NCBI GenBank assembly: GCA_023333565.1
Contig: JAJKFH010003701.1
Span: forward strand, 372,001-436,000
DNA from: Puffinus mauretanicus
Lineage: Eukaryota; Chordata; Aves; Procellariiformes; Procellariidae
Length of the DNA: 64,000 nucleotides
Direction: 5' to 3'
Below are positions 59,501-64,000 of this stretch, in pieces (within the stretch, counting starts at the first letter, position 1; every line of letters begins with the position of its first letter). The translations under genes were made by a program, and so were the position numbers. Below the pieces are notes generated by a model, which saw only the letters and a program-made list of their open reading frames with translations, was not told the DNA's origin and did not search any database.

Positions 59501-61225
59501 ATGAGCATGTAGTCCTCTTGCAGATTCATCCATGCAGTTGTGAGTGATAAGCTGCTGACACTGCTCAGGAAGGACTTTGATTGTAATAGCAGTAACAGTG
59601 CTAACAGTGCAGTAAAAGTAAGAAGCCTTTGCAAACTGCTATGCAAAATTCTGCCCAGTTGTAGCTAACCTCAGAAGTATCAGCCCTTTCCCTTCTGTGA
59701 ACACCAAATTGTCCCCAGAATTTTTCACGTGAAGAAATATAAGAAGTGAGTGCTTACATCTGTCTACTTGGGCAATCAATTGCAGATAGGTAGAGTTAGT
59801 GAAGCATAAATATGCCTTCCAACTAAATGACAGGAAAAATGGCTTATTAAAGAAAAAAAAAATAGACAAAGGGGGAAGCAGAATATTCATGTGACTAAAA
59901 CAATTGAAAAATCAACAATGCCAACTGATTTTTGTGAAAACTCTATCCCTTTAACATTTCTAAGTTCACAGTATCGGCCACCAGACCTTCAGTGTAACTG
60001 TAAGTCCCCAAAGCAAACTCTTCCAGGGCCAGAAGGATTTTTAGTATGCATGTCTGGTCTTTTTTAATATTCTAGATGTTGTATTCATAGATTGTTATAG
60101 CTTGCCATTTTATACTAAATCATTCCCCATAGTATTTATTCATCATATTTCCTCCTGGGCTGACTCAGCCAACTGCGTATAGTAATTAATGTTGACAGAT
60201 ACTAACTTTGTGTACGGAAAGTAGTATAAGAGAATCCATTGAAGAAGACTACCCTATGATTTCCCTAAAAAATCCCATCTCCTGCTGCCAAAGTAGGTTG
60301 CAAACCCCTTTGTTACAAGAACCATATCCTAATATACACTTAGAGAGTCCCTAATGCTGGAGGAACCTGAACTTGTGGTGGGCCTCTTAACAGTATGGCA
60401 TGCTGACAGTACGGCGGTATTCTGTCCCCTATTCCCTAAATCATCCAGTATCTTATTTCCAAGGAAAAGTAGGTTCTTTCTTAAAACCAAAGTTGATACA
60501 GAAATCTTTGACTTCCTGTCTTTTTATGGGCCTTCCATTTTTACGTTACTGCCAAACATGGCACCTCATGCCTGATTAGTGGTCTGAGCTTTTTGTTTCT
60601 TTCTTTCTTTGTTGTTTTTTTTTTTTTTTAACAGGCCAAATAAATACTGGCTACAAACATGGCAGAACAGAGATTTTATGTGTCATCAGTCAGTCAGCTG
60701 TAGGAGGAAACAAGCAACACAGTCACTGATGTGGTTTTCTACGTTACCCAGAGTTTCGTAAACAAGGTCCTAGAGGTCCCCTGAGTATGCCATGTTTACT
60801 ACAACAGGCATCCCTCTTAGTCATAAGAAATTCATTTGGCGCATGCATTAGGGATGCATACTTGTATGACTGTTCAGCTGTAATTGTCAATAATTTATCA
60901 GCCTCTAAATGTACAACAAATGTGCCTTTTTACCCATGAGCAGTCTGAAAATCTCCTTCATTTTCTCTCTCCCCCTTTCTGGTTCTTCCACTCCTGCTTC
61001 ATGCTCCTTTTGCCCCTTTACCTTTAACATGAGCAAATTACTGTTACTGTTACATTCCAAAAGTCTTTCTTCTTTCTATTTAATGAATTCAGTTTTGGTA
61101 AAGACTATTCTGTTTGTCTGATGATGTCAGAAGCCATTCGTATTTGAATTGAATTGAGCCTCTCAGAACAAGAAGCTATAGATTCTGCCTTATTTTAAAA
61201 AAGACTGAGATGCTTTCCTTCCTAA

Positions 61226-64000
<2,775 letters not shown>

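Noticed and set aside
60611..60727. Possible cryptic exon after a long T run and AACAG at 60634
   Set aside because: The acceptor looks strong and a phase-1 frame stays open for about 30 codons, but the only near donor (GTAGGA at 60700) would give a 65-base exon that breaks the frame, and the peptide resembles no DSCAM segment.

Overview
The window is internal to one large vertebrate gene on the + strand. Eight coding exons, at 20471-20617, 26303-26581, 28842-29117, 31649-31945, 32746-33021, 46380-46658, 57480-57599 and 61257-61430, encode consecutive immunoglobulin (Ig) C2-type domains. Their order and residues match vertebrate DSCAM (Down syndrome cell adhesion molecule), from the second half of Ig2 to the end of Ig8. 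The residues fit DSCAM better than its paralogue DSCAML1. Every exon is flanked by AG/GT, has a length divisible by three, and starts and ends in intron phase 1, so the eight join into one open frame of 616 codons. The start codon, signal peptide, Ig1, the first half of Ig2, Ig9, the fibronectin repeats, the membrane segment and the stop all lie outside the window.

The repeats point to a bird. There are two CR1 LINE fragments ending in the avian ATTCTRTG-type 3' octamer: a truncated 0.9 kb one at 56070-56968 in antisense and a 0.25 kb one at 59250-59500 in sense. There is also a 581-bp solo LTR at 36511-37091 of a type common in avian genomes, with TG...CA ends and a perfect 5-bp target duplication. 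I cannot name the species.

Layout: 1-20470 is AT-rich intron with weak relics of old SINE-like and MITE-like elements, a pyrimidine tract and several enhancer-like patches. 20471-33021 carries five exons (Ig2 second half, Ig3, Ig4, Ig5, Ig6) separated by introns of 5.7, 2.3, 2.5 and 0.8 kb; the first of these introns holds a 219-bp (TTTTC)n-type array. 33022-46379 is a 13.4 kb intron with the solo LTR. 46380-46658 encodes Ig7. A 10.8 kb intron with a GC-rich island and the antisense CR1 follows. Ig8 is split between two exons (57480-57599 and 61257-61430) by a 3.7 kb intron with the sense CR1. The last 2.6 kb is intron.

Together the exons encode much of the N-terminal adhesive ectodomain of a neuronal cell-surface protein used for self-recognition and synaptic layer targeting. 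I found no second gene, no RNA gene and no previously undescribed system. The points most worth checking concern splicing: a strong decoy 5' splice site inside the Ig5 exon, oppositely oriented CR1 copies flanking the first Ig8 exon, a sense LTR with polyadenylation signal in the largest intron, and a cluster of TGACAG-type motifs with a hairpin in the upstream intron.
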